Under the pieces are notes generated by a model that saw nothing but the letters and a program-made list of their open reading frames with translations, was not told the DNA's origin and searched no databases. This document shows positions 44,338-52,465 of a DNA stretch of 64,000 bases, in pieces; the stretch's first letter is position 1, and each line of letters begins with the position of its first letter. Location of the stretch: positions 1 to 64,000 of the forward strand of contig DATFQX010000228.1 in NCBI GenBank assembly GCA_035263865.1. Direction: 5' to 3'. The DNA comes from VAZQ01 sp035263865 (GTDB lineage: Bacteria > Pseudomonadota > Alphaproteobacteria > Rhizobiales > Xanthobacteraceae). Position numbers and translations under genes: made by a program.

Positions 44338-45101
44338 AGGTCGTCATCCTAGCCGGAGGCTTTGGGACTAGGCTCGCCGAAGAGACAGTCGCCGTCCCCA
44401 AGCCGATGGTGCAGATCGGACAACATCCGATTCTCTGGCACATCATGAAGTTCTATGCCTCCTACGGCTTCGAAGAGTTTGTGGTAGCGCTCGGTTACAA
44501 AGCCGACGTGGTGAAAAACTTTTTTTTGCAATTTGCCGATATGGCGAGCGACCTCACGATCGATCTCGGCACCGGCGTCGTGAAGCGGCGCCGGCACCAC
44601 GAGGAAACCTGGAAGATCCATCTCATCGACACTGGGCGCGATACGCTGACCGGAGGACGTCTGCGGCGCCTTGCGCCGCTCATCAAGGGTGCAACCTTCA
44701 TGCTGACCTATGGTGATGGCGTAGCGGACGTTCCCCTGGACCGGCTCATGGCTTTCCACAAAAGCCAAGGAAAGCTCGCGACCGTGACCGCCGTGCCGGC
44801 GCTGGCCCGCTTCGGCAATATCGTTTTCGACGGTGATCGCGTCACCAATTTCGCTGAGAAACGCGTGACCGAAAACGCCTGGATAAACGGCGGCTACATG
44901 GTCATGGAGCCCGGGGTGCTCGATTATCTGACCAAGGACGAGGACGTGCTCGAGATCGACCTGCTGGAACGGCTGACGCACGATGGTCAGCTTGCCGCGT
45001 ACAGACACGAGGGCTTCTGGCAGTGCATGGATACGCTGCGCGACAAGCACGGACTCGAGCGGCTATGGCTGTCGGGGTCCCCGCCGTGGAAGCGATGGTG
45101 A
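44334..45101 (+). CDS. rfbF: Glucose-1-phosphate cytidylyltransferase
   Basis: This 255-residue nucleotidyltransferase starts KVVILAGGFGTRLAEE and has VPKPMVQIGQHPILWHIM, the activator lysine region, and YGDGVADVPLD. The GGYMVMEPGVLDYL and FWQCMDTLRDK segments fit RfbF. It makes CDP-glucose from CTP and glucose 1-phosphate. It overlaps rfbG by 4 bases and the C-methyltransferase gene by 7. The pair commits glucose to CDP-sugars, in contrast to the UDP and GDP sugars made at the right end of the window. Confidence 0.93.
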   Translation: MKVVILAGGFGTRLAEETVAVPKPMVQIGQHPILWHIMKFYASYGFEEFVVALGYKADVVKNFFLQFADMASDLTIDLGTGVVKRRRHHEETWKIHLIDTGRDTLTGGRLRRLAPLIKGATFMLTYGDGVADVPLDRLMAFHKSQGKLATVTAVPALARFGNIVFDGDRVTNFAEKRVTENAWINGGYMVMEPGVLDYLTKDEDVLEIDLLERLTHDGQLAAYRHEGFWQCMDTLRDKHGLERLWLSGSPPWKRW

Positions 45102-46354
45102 GTGAGGTGCGCGCACAACCCGCGCCCGCCATTCGCCCACGCTGCCGCTCCTGCGGGCACGCGGATCTGATCCCAGTGCTGAGCCTCGGCCAAGTCCCGC
45201 TTGCCAATGCTCTATTGAGCGCCGAACAATTGCACAAGAGCGAGGAGCGCTTTCCTCTCGAGCTTTATTTCTGCCCGCAATGCGCGCTCGCCCAGATCGG
45301 TGAGACGGTGCCGCCGCAACGCCTGTTTCGCGATTACACCTATGCGTCCTCTTTCTCCGACACCATGATCAAGCACGCGCGCACGCTGGTCGAGACGCTG
45401 ATCGGCCGCTATGACTTGGGCCCGGGGAGCTTGGTCATGGAGGCCGCCAGCAATGATGGATACCTGCTGCAGTTCTACAAGGCGCGGGGTATTCCGGTCC
45501 TCGGCATCGAACCCGCCGCCAACATTGCTGAGCTTGCAATCACGACCAAAGGCATTCCGACGCTGGTGGAGTTCTTCGATCAGGATCTTGCCTGCCGACT
45601 AGCAGCACGTGGGCAATTCGCCGACATCATCCACGCGCACAATGTCTTCGCCCACGTTCCCGATCCCAACAAATTTGTCGCTGGCATCAAACAGGTGCTC
45701 AAGCCGAACGGGGTCGCGGTTATCGAGGCTCCCTATGTGCGCGACCTCATTACCAAGCTCGAGTTCGACACCATCTATCACGAACACTTTAGCTATTACT
45801 CGCTGAGTTCCGTCGAAGCGCTCTGCCGCCGCCACGGTCTAATGGTTCGTGACGTCGAACTCGATCCCATCCACGGCGGCTCGCTGCGCCTGTTCATCGC
45901 GCATGCGGGCGGGCCTTCGTCGATGCGCGTTGGCAAGCTATTGGCGAAGGAGCGATCGGAGGGACTGCTCACTTTTGACTATTATCGCAACTTCGCCGAG
46001 CGCGTTGCGCGCCTCAAGCGGGAGCTGCTGGAATTGTTGCAGCGGCTCAAACAAGAGGGCAAGCGCATCGCCGCCTATGGTGCCTCCGCCAAGGGAAGCA
46101 CCCTGATGAATGCGTTCGGCATCGACGGGCGGCTGCTCGATTTCGTGGTTGACCGCAGCCATCTCAAGCAAGGCCGCTTCACGCCCGGCAATCACCTGCC
46201 GATTCTGCCGCCGCAGGCGCTGCTCGAACGCCGGCCCGACTACGTGCTCCTGTTGACATGGAACTTCGCGGCGGAGATCCTGGCGCAACAAGACGAATTC
46301 CGCCGCTGCGGGGGCAAGTTCATCGTTCCGGTGCCCGAAGTGGCTGTCCTCTAA
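45095..46354 (+). CDS. Sugar C-methyltransferase (TylCIII/NovU-type)
   Basis: The 419-residue protein has the three-part architecture of NDP-sugar C-methyltransferases: an N-terminal zinc domain with CRSCGH and CPQC, a SAM domain with VMEAASNDGYLL and VFAHVPDPN, and a C-terminal domain with AAYGASAKGSTLMNAFG. HEHFSYYSLSS is a family motif near the active-site His. Such enzymes put a methyl on C3 (sometimes C5) of a 4-keto-6-deoxy-NDP-sugar, which is the product of the neighbouring RfbG. It is the last gene of the long run. Confidence 0.88.
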   Translation: MVSEVRAQPAPAIRPRCRSCGHADLIPVLSLGQVPLANALLSAEQLHKSEERFPLELYFCPQCALAQIGETVPPQRLFRDYTYASSFSDTMIKHARTLVETLIGRYDLGPGSLVMEAASNDGYLLQFYKARGIPVLGIEPAANIAELAITTKGIPTLVEFFDQDLACRLAARGQFADIIHAHNVFAHVPDPNKFVAGIKQVLKPNGVAVIEAPYVRDLITKLEFDTIYHEHFSYYSLSSVEALCRRHGLMVRDVELDPIHGGSLRLFIAHAGGPSSMRVGKLLAKERSEGLLTFDYYRNFAERVARLKRELLELLQRLKQEGKRIAAYGASAKGSTLMNAFGIDGRLLDFVVDRSHLKQGRFTPGNHLPILPPQALLERRPDYVLLLTWNFAAEILAQQDEFRRCGGKFIVPVPEVAVL

Positions 46355-46427
46355 GGATGCGCAACTAGCCGTCTTGCTTCTCCGCCGCGACCAAGCGCGA
46401 GCTCGCCTTCCGAAAACTGCTGGTTGC

Positions 46428-47436
46428 TCATGTGGATTTGCGCGCGATCGTGCCGATATTGCCGAGCTTTAGTCCGAGCAGCGGTGACTCTGCTGCCGGG
46501 ATGAGGCGCTCCGGCAAGCCGAATACGGTCAAAGCAGCACGCATCAAAAATGCTACGGGGAAATAATTGGTGGTCTTGACAGACTCAACGACGTCGAATC
46601 CGCTTGCCTGCAAGAGCGCGGCAAGCGAGCGCCGCGAGAAGAGCTGCGGATGCTGCAGCGTGTAGGGCGTCCAGCGTCGTCCCAGCAAACGGGCCAACCC
46701 AGACGCGCAATCGTGAGTGACGATCAAGATCACGCCGCCCGGTTCAAGACTCGCTCTCACCTCGTGAAGAAATTCCTTGGGCTGCAACAGATGATCGAGC
46801 ACGTGAATCATCACTGCGGTCGACACGCTTTGCGCAGGCATGTCGGAAGCGTGAAAGATCCCGGAATTGATCGTGAAGCTCAGCCCGCGAAAATTGCCGG
46901 CCAGTGATTGGTGCACGTCCCGATTCGGCTCGTAGAGCCAGAAGTGATGGAAAGAGCCGCTTTTTGCAAATGAAGAGGCGAACAATCCAATGTCTGGGCC
47001 GATTTCCAAAAAATGCCCTCCCATTCGGCTGTGCGGGCGCAGAAGTCGTGCATAGCTCTCCTGGGTGCGTCTGCGCGCCCGGCAATGGAACAGAGACCAT
47101 GTTTTCGGCTTGCCGGCCGTAGAGTCCATCGAGTTGGCTTTGGCGATAATAGGTAGGACAAAACAAAGCACTGCATTTCGAGCACTCGAAATACGTGAAG
47201 AAAACCCGCGCGTGCGTATAGCCGGAAACAAATGCGCCGTGACGGTCGGCAGTCAGTGTCTCCGCCGGGGGCGAAGAGGCAACGCGTCGTTTGGCATCTG
47301 CGGCCGGTGCGTCGCAGCAGGGACAAAGCTCGACACGGAGATAATCATCGAGCAACTGATCGTTATTCTCGCCGGAGGCAAAATCATTGGCTGCCTCAGC
47401 GACGCTGCCTGCTTTTAGGTGTTGAACAAAATTCAT
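46428..47436 (-). pseudogene. Frameshifted SAM-dependent methyltransferase with N-terminal zinc motif
   Basis: Two minus-strand frames together make one protein. The first starts at ATG 47436 and holds the cysteines CPCCDAP and ECSKCSALF and then LYGRQAENMVSVPL. The second continues with TQESYARLLRPHS and the SAM site FLEIGPDIGLFASSF, and then the MIHVLDHLLQP motif. The switch lies within about 47050-47090, in a GC-repeat stretch GGGCGCGCAG (minus strand); one extra base there explains it. Neither frame alone holds both halves. It resembles methyltransferases with an N-terminal zinc finger. Real decay or a sequencing error could both be the cause. Confidence 0.75.
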
Positions 47437-47867
47437 GGCGAGAACACCGTTCCGCTTGCGTGAGCTTGGCACTATGGAGAGGCACCTTTTCCTTGTAAAG
47501 CGAACGGGCGTTAGGCGATTCGAACGCGTTGTCTGTCGAACCCGCAACGCGTTCGGAAAGAAAATGACTTGACAAACGGATTTGCCTGGCCCCGGTACGC
47601 GGCAATGGGGCAATAGGACAAAGCCAACACGCCTCGGCTACATCGCTGTGAAATCATTGATGAATTGGAAACGAACCTTCCTCCTCGGGTCGGTGCTGTA
47701 GGGTGTGAGGCTCAATGAGGATCAGCGGAACGACTGGATGCTGGCTGCCGCGATGAAGCAGTGCGCTTACGCCGGAACAATTCGGCTGATTTGCATGCTG
47801 CGCAACGCTAATCTTGAAAGATCGCTCGTTGCGAACGTCCATGTCTCGGCGCGGCCGTTAGATTGAG
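47437..47867. other. 430-base intergenic region, AT-richer than surroundings
   Basis: No convincing gene is found between the broken methyltransferase and the GT2 gene, only short open frames with no likeness to known proteins. It must hold divergent promoters. It contains the strong inverted repeat at 47521-47555. A TTGACA at 47569-47574 has no good -10 at the usual spacing. Confidence 0.5.
47521..47555. repeat. 11-bp perfect inverted repeat (two palindromic AACGCGTT boxes)
   Basis: The arms CGAACGCGTTG (47521-47531) and CAACGCGTTCG (47545-47555) are exact reverse complements with a 13-base loop. Each arm contains the eight-base palindrome AACGCGTT, with the two copies 23 bases apart start to start. 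This could be a pair of binding sites on the same DNA face or an RNA hairpin. No U-tract follows, so a Rho-independent terminator is not supported. It is in the divergent spacer upstream of both flanking genes. Confidence 0.6.
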
Positions 47868-49133
47868 ATGCAATCCCTTCGCTCGCGCTATACATTGCTC
47901 ATCCCTACCTTTAATCGGTCCGCCCATTTACGCAGACTGCTCGGATATCTGGCTGCGCGGCGGTTCGCGTATCCGATCCATGTGCTCGACTCCAGCACGG
48001 GTGACGCCCTGGCGCAAAACCGCGAGACCGTCAGCCGGGAAGGGTTGGACGTCGTGCATGATATCTACGACCCGGCGACGTCGATCCATAAGAAAATCGG
48101 CCTTGCGATCGCATCGGTCGAATCGACCTACTGCTCTCTTTGCGCCGACGACGACGTCTTGTTCACGGATGAGCTGGACGCACTTTTCGATGTCCTCGAC
48201 GCCGACCCAGACTTGGTCGTAGCGCATGGGTATTACGTCAATTTCAAACCGGGAGAGCATTTTGACGTCTGGCATACGGACTATTCGGCGCCTTCGATCG
48301 TCGCAGGAGACGCGTTGAAACGGATCGTCGAACAGATGAGCGATTACCAGGCGATTTTCTATGGAATTCATCGCACTCATACTATGAAACTGATCCAGCC
48401 GCCGCTTGATCGCGTGAAGTCGCTTTGGGCGAAGGAACTGCTGACATCCTCTCTGGCTTTGATCGATGGCGGCATGTACCGCGCGCCGCGGTATTACATG
48501 GCGCGAAACACGAACCCCTCCATCGCATCCGAAGGGTGGCACCCACACCAATTTTTGGCCATGGAGCCAGCCGAGCTCTTTCGCGAGTATGCGGACTATC
48601 GTGCCGTCGCGCTCGAGCATCTGGCGGCCGACCCCCACTGTCGAGCGATCTACGGGCCGGAGCAGATGCAGCAGGTTTTCGATCTTGTCCATCTGAAATA
48701 CCTTGCCCCGATGCTTTCCTCGGGCGTCATGAACTATCTCATTCAGCAGTCCATGCTACCCAATACGACATCTCGGCAAATGATCGATGGCATATGGAAC
48801 ACCTTCGTCCCTCCATTCGCTCGGCAGGCGGGGGGATTGAAGCAATACTTGACCCAGGCGATTGCATTACTGCGGCCGAGTAATGCATCAAGCGCGTTCA
48901 AGCATTTTCGACGTCTTGCCGGTATTTATGCGGAACTCAAATTTCAGGAAAAATTCGATGTTTCCGTCAATTCGGCGTTTGACACGATCACCGTGAGCCG
49001 TAGAAGCCGAGACGGCCAATCGCGCTGCTACATCATGTCGAGCTCCCTGCTAGATCAGCAGTTTGCCGACGGTCGACAAGTGACTGCCTCTCATCTGCGA
49101 ACTATTGTCAGCCACCTCGACGACTATGTCTAA
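47868..49133 (+). CDS. Family 2-type glycosyltransferase with long C-terminal region
   Basis: This protein has 421 residues. The N-terminal GT-A domain begins YTLLIPTFNRSAHLRRLL, and the metal site is CSLCADDDVLF. The C-terminal 250 residues are not recognised except that aromatic and His motifs such as GWHPHQFLAMEPAE look like an acceptor-binding region. The TIGR00180 glycosyltransferase group has a similar N-terminus; that is from memory. It starts an operon of three genes: its stop overlaps the next gene by 8 bases. Confidence 0.75.
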   Translation: MQSLRSRYTLLIPTFNRSAHLRRLLGYLAARRFAYPIHVLDSSTGDALAQNRETVSREGLDVVHDIYDPATSIHKKIGLAIASVESTYCSLCADDDVLFTDELDALFDVLDADPDLVVAHGYYVNFKPGEHFDVWHTDYSAPSIVAGDALKRIVEQMSDYQAIFYGIHRTHTMKLIQPPLDRVKSLWAKELLTSSLALIDGGMYRAPRYYMARNTNPSIASEGWHPHQFLAMEPAELFREYADYRAVALEHLAADPHCRAIYGPEQMQQVFDLVHLKYLAPMLSSGVMNYLIQQSMLPNTTSRQMIDGIWNTFVPPFARQAGGLKQYLTQAIALLRPSNASSAFKHFRRLAGIYAELKFQEKFDVSVNSAFDTITVSRRSRDGQSRCYIMSSSLLDQQFADGRQVTASHLRTIVSHLDDYV

Positions 49134-50235
49134 TGTGGCGCGGCTGAAAGGCGCAAACAACGAGCACATGATTCTGCAGGCTGAAAATAGTTCGTCGAAT
49201 TCCGCGGCATTGCTGGGAGTTTTCGACTTCTCCTACCAACACTACGCGCTCGGGGATCTGCTCACGAACCAGATCAATCTCGCTGTCATAGCGATCGAGC
49301 GGGGCCTTCGGTACGTCGATCTCATAGTCATGGTCAATCCGGAAAGGCCCTCGGCACGTCAGCAGACGTTCGTGACCCGCAGCAATTACATCGCTCATCT
49401 CGACAATATCGTGCCGGTCTTCGCGTGCAATCCGTTGTTACGGTCGTTTCGGCTCGTCCGTGATCTGCAGGCGTTCAATTTCCTGATTGCCTTGCATCAC
49501 CGGAATCGTCTTCCGATGTGGCCGGATCTGAAGACACATCTCAAAATGCGTCAGGATTTTCCCATCGATCATCGGCGCATCAACGCCTTTCACGCGCGAT
49601 CTGGCTACATTCCCAAGCTTTCGGCCCCGCGCGGGTATGAGGCCTGGGCGCGACAATTCCACATCACCGAACTGGGCGGGCGTCCGCTCGTAATTATCAA
49701 TCCGCGTCAGAGTTCACTGACCGAAGCCCCGGCAGTGACTTATCGCGATGCGCCACTGCCGGCGTGGCATGACTTCATCGACGCGGTGGCAACGAGCTGG
49801 CCGCAGGCGCTCTTTGTAATGGTCGGCGGGTTTCAGGAATGGGAGCACCGGCTGCTCTACCGGCACAATGTCTTCATCCCGCGCGCGTGGGGCTTGCGGC
49901 TCGCGCATGAGTTGGCGCTGCTGAAGATCGCGGATGTGTTCATCGGAACCTCGAGCGGCTTTGCCACTTTCGCGACTTTCACCGATGTAGCCTATGCGAT
50001 CGTTAACGTCGAACACAGCTTTGCACGCCCCGCTGGGGTTCGACTCAACGATCGGCATTTTCCTTTCGCTAAGGAAAATCAGATCCTGACCTGGCGGCAG
50101 GAGACGACCGCAGAGCTGCTGGCGCTGTTCGAACAGGTCTATTCGAGCGCACTACGAGCGCGCATGTCAGACGGGGAAAAAAGATCTACCCCCGCCGAGC
50201 AACGCGGCCGCGAACTTCTCGGGGGTCGCGTATGA
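49126..50235 (+). CDS. Unassigned protein, possible GT-B glycosyltransferase
   Basis: The 369-residue protein has no domain that I recognise. Features that suggest a GT-B fold are a C-terminal Rossmann-like stretch, LFVMVGGFQEW, followed by LALLKIADVFIGTSSGFATFATF, which resembles the donor-site 'Thr-Ser-Ser-Gly' loop of GT9/fucosyltransferase-like enzymes. The N-terminal half contains FDFSYQHYALGDLLTNQ, also a possible nucleotide-sugar strand. ATG 49126 overlaps the preceding GT2; the stop overlaps the next gene by 4 bases. The next product is similar in its C-terminal half. Confidence 0.6.
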   Translation: MSNVARLKGANNEHMILQAENSSSNSAALLGVFDFSYQHYALGDLLTNQINLAVIAIERGLRYVDLIVMVNPERPSARQQTFVTRSNYIAHLDNIVPVFACNPLLRSFRLVRDLQAFNFLIALHHRNRLPMWPDLKTHLKMRQDFPIDHRRINAFHARSGYIPKLSAPRGYEAWARQFHITELGGRPLVIINPRQSSLTEAPAVTYRDAPLPAWHDFIDAVATSWPQALFVMVGGFQEWEHRLLYRHNVFIPRAWGLRLAHELALLKIADVFIGTSSGFATFATFTDVAYAIVNVEHSFARPAGVRLNDRHFPFAKENQILTWRQETTAELLALFEQVYSSALRARMSDGEKRSTPAEQRGRELLGGRV

Positions 50236-51455
50236 TTCGTCGTCTTCTGCTCGGCCCTTATAAGCTCGCTGAGCCATGGGTCCGCCACCCCAGTTGGATG
50301 GTCCGCCGCCCCGCTCAAGTCGCGGTGCTCGGCATTGCCACGATCTGGCTTGCATTGCCGGGAAGCGAGAAAGCGGAGCGGGATGCTCCGGAACAAGTCG
50401 ATGAGCTCGCCCGCCAGTTCTGGTCGTCGCCAAAGCTGCTTGAATTTCTCAACGGACCCGCCATAGGCAAGCCGGTCATAGGCCGCATCTGCCGCCTGCT
50501 GGTCTTGCGCCTTTCGGTCGCCGCGAAACTGCGAGAGCGCGCAAGCGCCGACGATCTTAATTTCGTATTGCGGCTCAATGGGCCCCTCGACCAGAAATCG
50601 CTAAGGAACTTGCTGATTTGGCAGAACCACGTTCTCCCCTCGTATGTGCAGCGGGAGGACGCCCAGGTGGATGTCGCGCTGGTGCTGGCGAACGGATCGG
50701 CCAACGAGGCGCGCCTGTTCGATCTCATCTCGATCTTGCTCATGCTTGAGCGCTTTCGCAGTTTCGCGGTGTTCTGGGACGAGGAGACCGCGATGGCCGC
50801 GACATCGGACCTTCTATCGCAGCGGGAGTCGAGCCGCTGGCGTGCCCGCGAACCAGCGAGCGATCTACGCACGCTGCCGCGCCAGCTCTCGCGCGAAGTC
50901 GAACTTCGCGGCACGCGCGGCGGCATCAAGCTTCTTCCGCACGGGCGCAAATCTGCAAACGATTTTTTGAAACTGACGTTACCCGGCCGATTCATCGTGG
51001 CGGGCGCGTTGCGGGAGCGCGAGGATGGGACGATCGAGTCGGATGAACTCGAATTTTGGCTTGATTTGATCGAGCGACTCGGCGTGCGCTATCCGCGCGC
51101 CGCCTTCGTAATGCTCAATCGGCTTGCTCCCTCCCAATGGCGGGAATGGCCGGTTCATCTGCGCTTTGCCCGCCATCAAGGATTGAACCTTCAAGATGCG
51201 ATGTGCCTTGCTCAGATTGCCGACGGTTATCTGGGGGTCCTCGACCTGTTTGGGTTCGCGGCTCATTCCGCCGGTCGTCCCGGGGTCTATGTTCCGCTTG
51301 ACGATCTGCCGCCCCCCGAGCGAGCAAGTGCAAACTTGCGAGTCTCACAAATTATCGTTGGAAGCTGCAATCGTGCAGACATCGAGGCGGCGGTGAACAA
51401 TTTGGAACTCGGTCCCATCCACGCGCCATTCGGGGGTGCGGGAGGGCACCGATGA
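50232..51455 (+). CDS. Unassigned protein, distantly similar to its upstream neighbour
   Basis: This protein has 407 residues and no recognisable domain. The N-terminus is basic with a weak hydrophobic stretch (VAVLGIATIWLALPG), perhaps a membrane association. The C-terminal half, with PRAAFVMLNRL and AMCLAQIADGYLGVLDLFGFAAH, follows the same order of motifs as the upstream protein (PQALFVMVGGF, LALLKIADVFIG), which suggests common ancestry. ATG 50232 overlaps the upstream stop by 4 bases. Position between glycosyltransferases suggests a glycan role, not shown. Confidence 0.55.
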   Translation: MIRRLLLGPYKLAEPWVRHPSWMVRRPAQVAVLGIATIWLALPGSEKAERDAPEQVDELARQFWSSPKLLEFLNGPAIGKPVIGRICRLLVLRLSVAAKLRERASADDLNFVLRLNGPLDQKSLRNLLIWQNHVLPSYVQREDAQVDVALVLANGSANEARLFDLISILLMLERFRSFAVFWDEETAMAATSDLLSQRESSRWRAREPASDLRTLPRQLSREVELRGTRGGIKLLPHGRKSANDFLKLTLPGRFIVAGALREREDGTIESDELEFWLDLIERLGVRYPRAAFVMLNRLAPSQWREWPVHLRFARHQGLNLQDAMCLAQIADGYLGVLDLFGFAAHSAGRPGVYVPLDDLPPPERASANLRVSQIIVGSCNRADIEAAVNNLELGPIHAPFGGAGGHR

Positions 51456-51473
51456 AGGGCTGCGGGCGCGCAA

Positions 51474-51836
51474 ATGCTTCCTGAAGCTATGCCTCGGCCG
51501 GTGGAGCAGGGAGAGGAGGCCACCGAAGTCAGTTTCGTGGTTCCCTGCCTGAACGAAGAGGAGAACGTCCTCGGCACGATCGAGACGATCACCAAGGCAA
51601 TGGAGCGCGTCGACTGCCGGTTCGAAATCCTGGTATTCGATGACGGCTCGCAGGATAATACGTCAGGGGTGGTGGCAGCATATCAGTCGGCAAATCCGTA
51701 GGCCCCCGTCCGTCTGTTTCGCAACAAAGTCAATCGTGGCTTGGCCTGCAATTTCGTGGAGGGAGCATTCCAAGGACGCGGCCGCTATTACCGTGCGGTT
51801 CCGGGCGACAATGTCGAGCTTGCCGATCGGCCGATA
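51474..51836 (+). pseudogene. Truncated family 2 glycosyltransferase remnant with internal stop
   Basis: ATG 51474 opens a GT2 N-terminus with VSFVVPCLNEEENVLGTIE and LVFDDGSQDNT, ending at TAG 51699-51701. The same frame goes on past the stop with PVRLFRNKVNRGLACNFVEGAF-like sequence and YYRAVPGDNVE, the expected continuation up to the metal-binding region. Then, without a frame change, GT2 similarity ends and RmlC sequence begins at 51837. So the gene has lost most of its C-terminus by deletion and also has a nonsense codon. It resembles dolichol-phosphate mannosyltransferase-type GT2 enzymes. Confidence 0.75.
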
Positions 51837-52375
51837 ATGCTGTTCAGACCGTTGGACATCCCCGGCGTTTTTCTTATAGAGCTTGAAAAAATGGAAGACG
51901 AACGCGGTTTTTTTTCGCGTCTGTTCTGCAGCGAGACATTCCTAGAGCAAGGGCTATGCGCAAACTATCCGCAGTGGAGCGTGTCGTTCAACGGACGTCG
52001 CGGCACGTTGCGCGGCCTGCACTTTCAGGCACCCCCGCACGAGGAAATCAAGCTTGTCTCCTGTACACGAGGAGCGGTGTTTGACGTGGCCGTCGACGTA
52101 AGGCCCGGCTCGCCCTCCCGCGGCAAGTGGGTCGGCGTGGAGCTCAGTGCGGACAACCGGCAGCAACATACATTCCCGCCGGGTTTGCTCATGGTTTTCA
52201 AACTCTCACCGATGACGCCGAGGTACGCTATCACATATCCGAAACGTATCGGCCGGAGGCGGCGCGCGGCGTGCGGTGGGATGATCCGGATCTCGTCATC
52301 GCATGGCCGAACATCGAGGAGCGCGTGATCTCCAGCCGGGATCTGGCTTTGCCGAGATTGCGGGACCTCACATGA
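51837..52375 (+). pseudogene. Frameshifted dTDP-4-dehydrorhamnose 3,5-epimerase (RmlC family)
   Basis: From ATG 51837 the frame reads DERGFFSRLFCSETF, SFNGRRGTLRGLHFQ (the catalytic His region) and VGVELSADNRQQ. The match then jumps by one base to another frame: TYIPAGFAHGFQTLTDD and VRWDDPDLVIAWP, ending at 52375. One base appears missing near 52165-52172. The combined length, about 180 residues, is normal for RmlC. No rmlA, rmlB or rmlD gene occurs in the window, so it would be an orphan even if intact. Confidence 0.8.
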
Positions 52376-52465
52376 ACCGTTTTAGCCGTCGGCTGTGCGT
52401 TGCGGGCGCGACTGCGAACGGCAATCACAGCCGGCGAGGGCGCCGGCGAGACAATCGGTGCGGCG

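Noticed and set aside
47569..47597. TTGACA as a sigma-70 promoter in the 47.4-47.9 kb spacer
   Set aside because: The hexamer is perfect but no reasonable -10 is found 16-18 bases downstream.
47654..47842. Short minus-strand open frame in the 430-base spacer, considered as a transposase remnant
   Set aside because: 62 codons without recognisable transposase motifs, terminal inverted repeats or target duplications; too short to support.
46355..52465. Insertion sequence or phage element behind the gene decay
   Set aside because: No transposase, integrase, terminal repeats or tRNA-type attachment site could be found; the damage is by point indels, a nonsense codon and a deletion.
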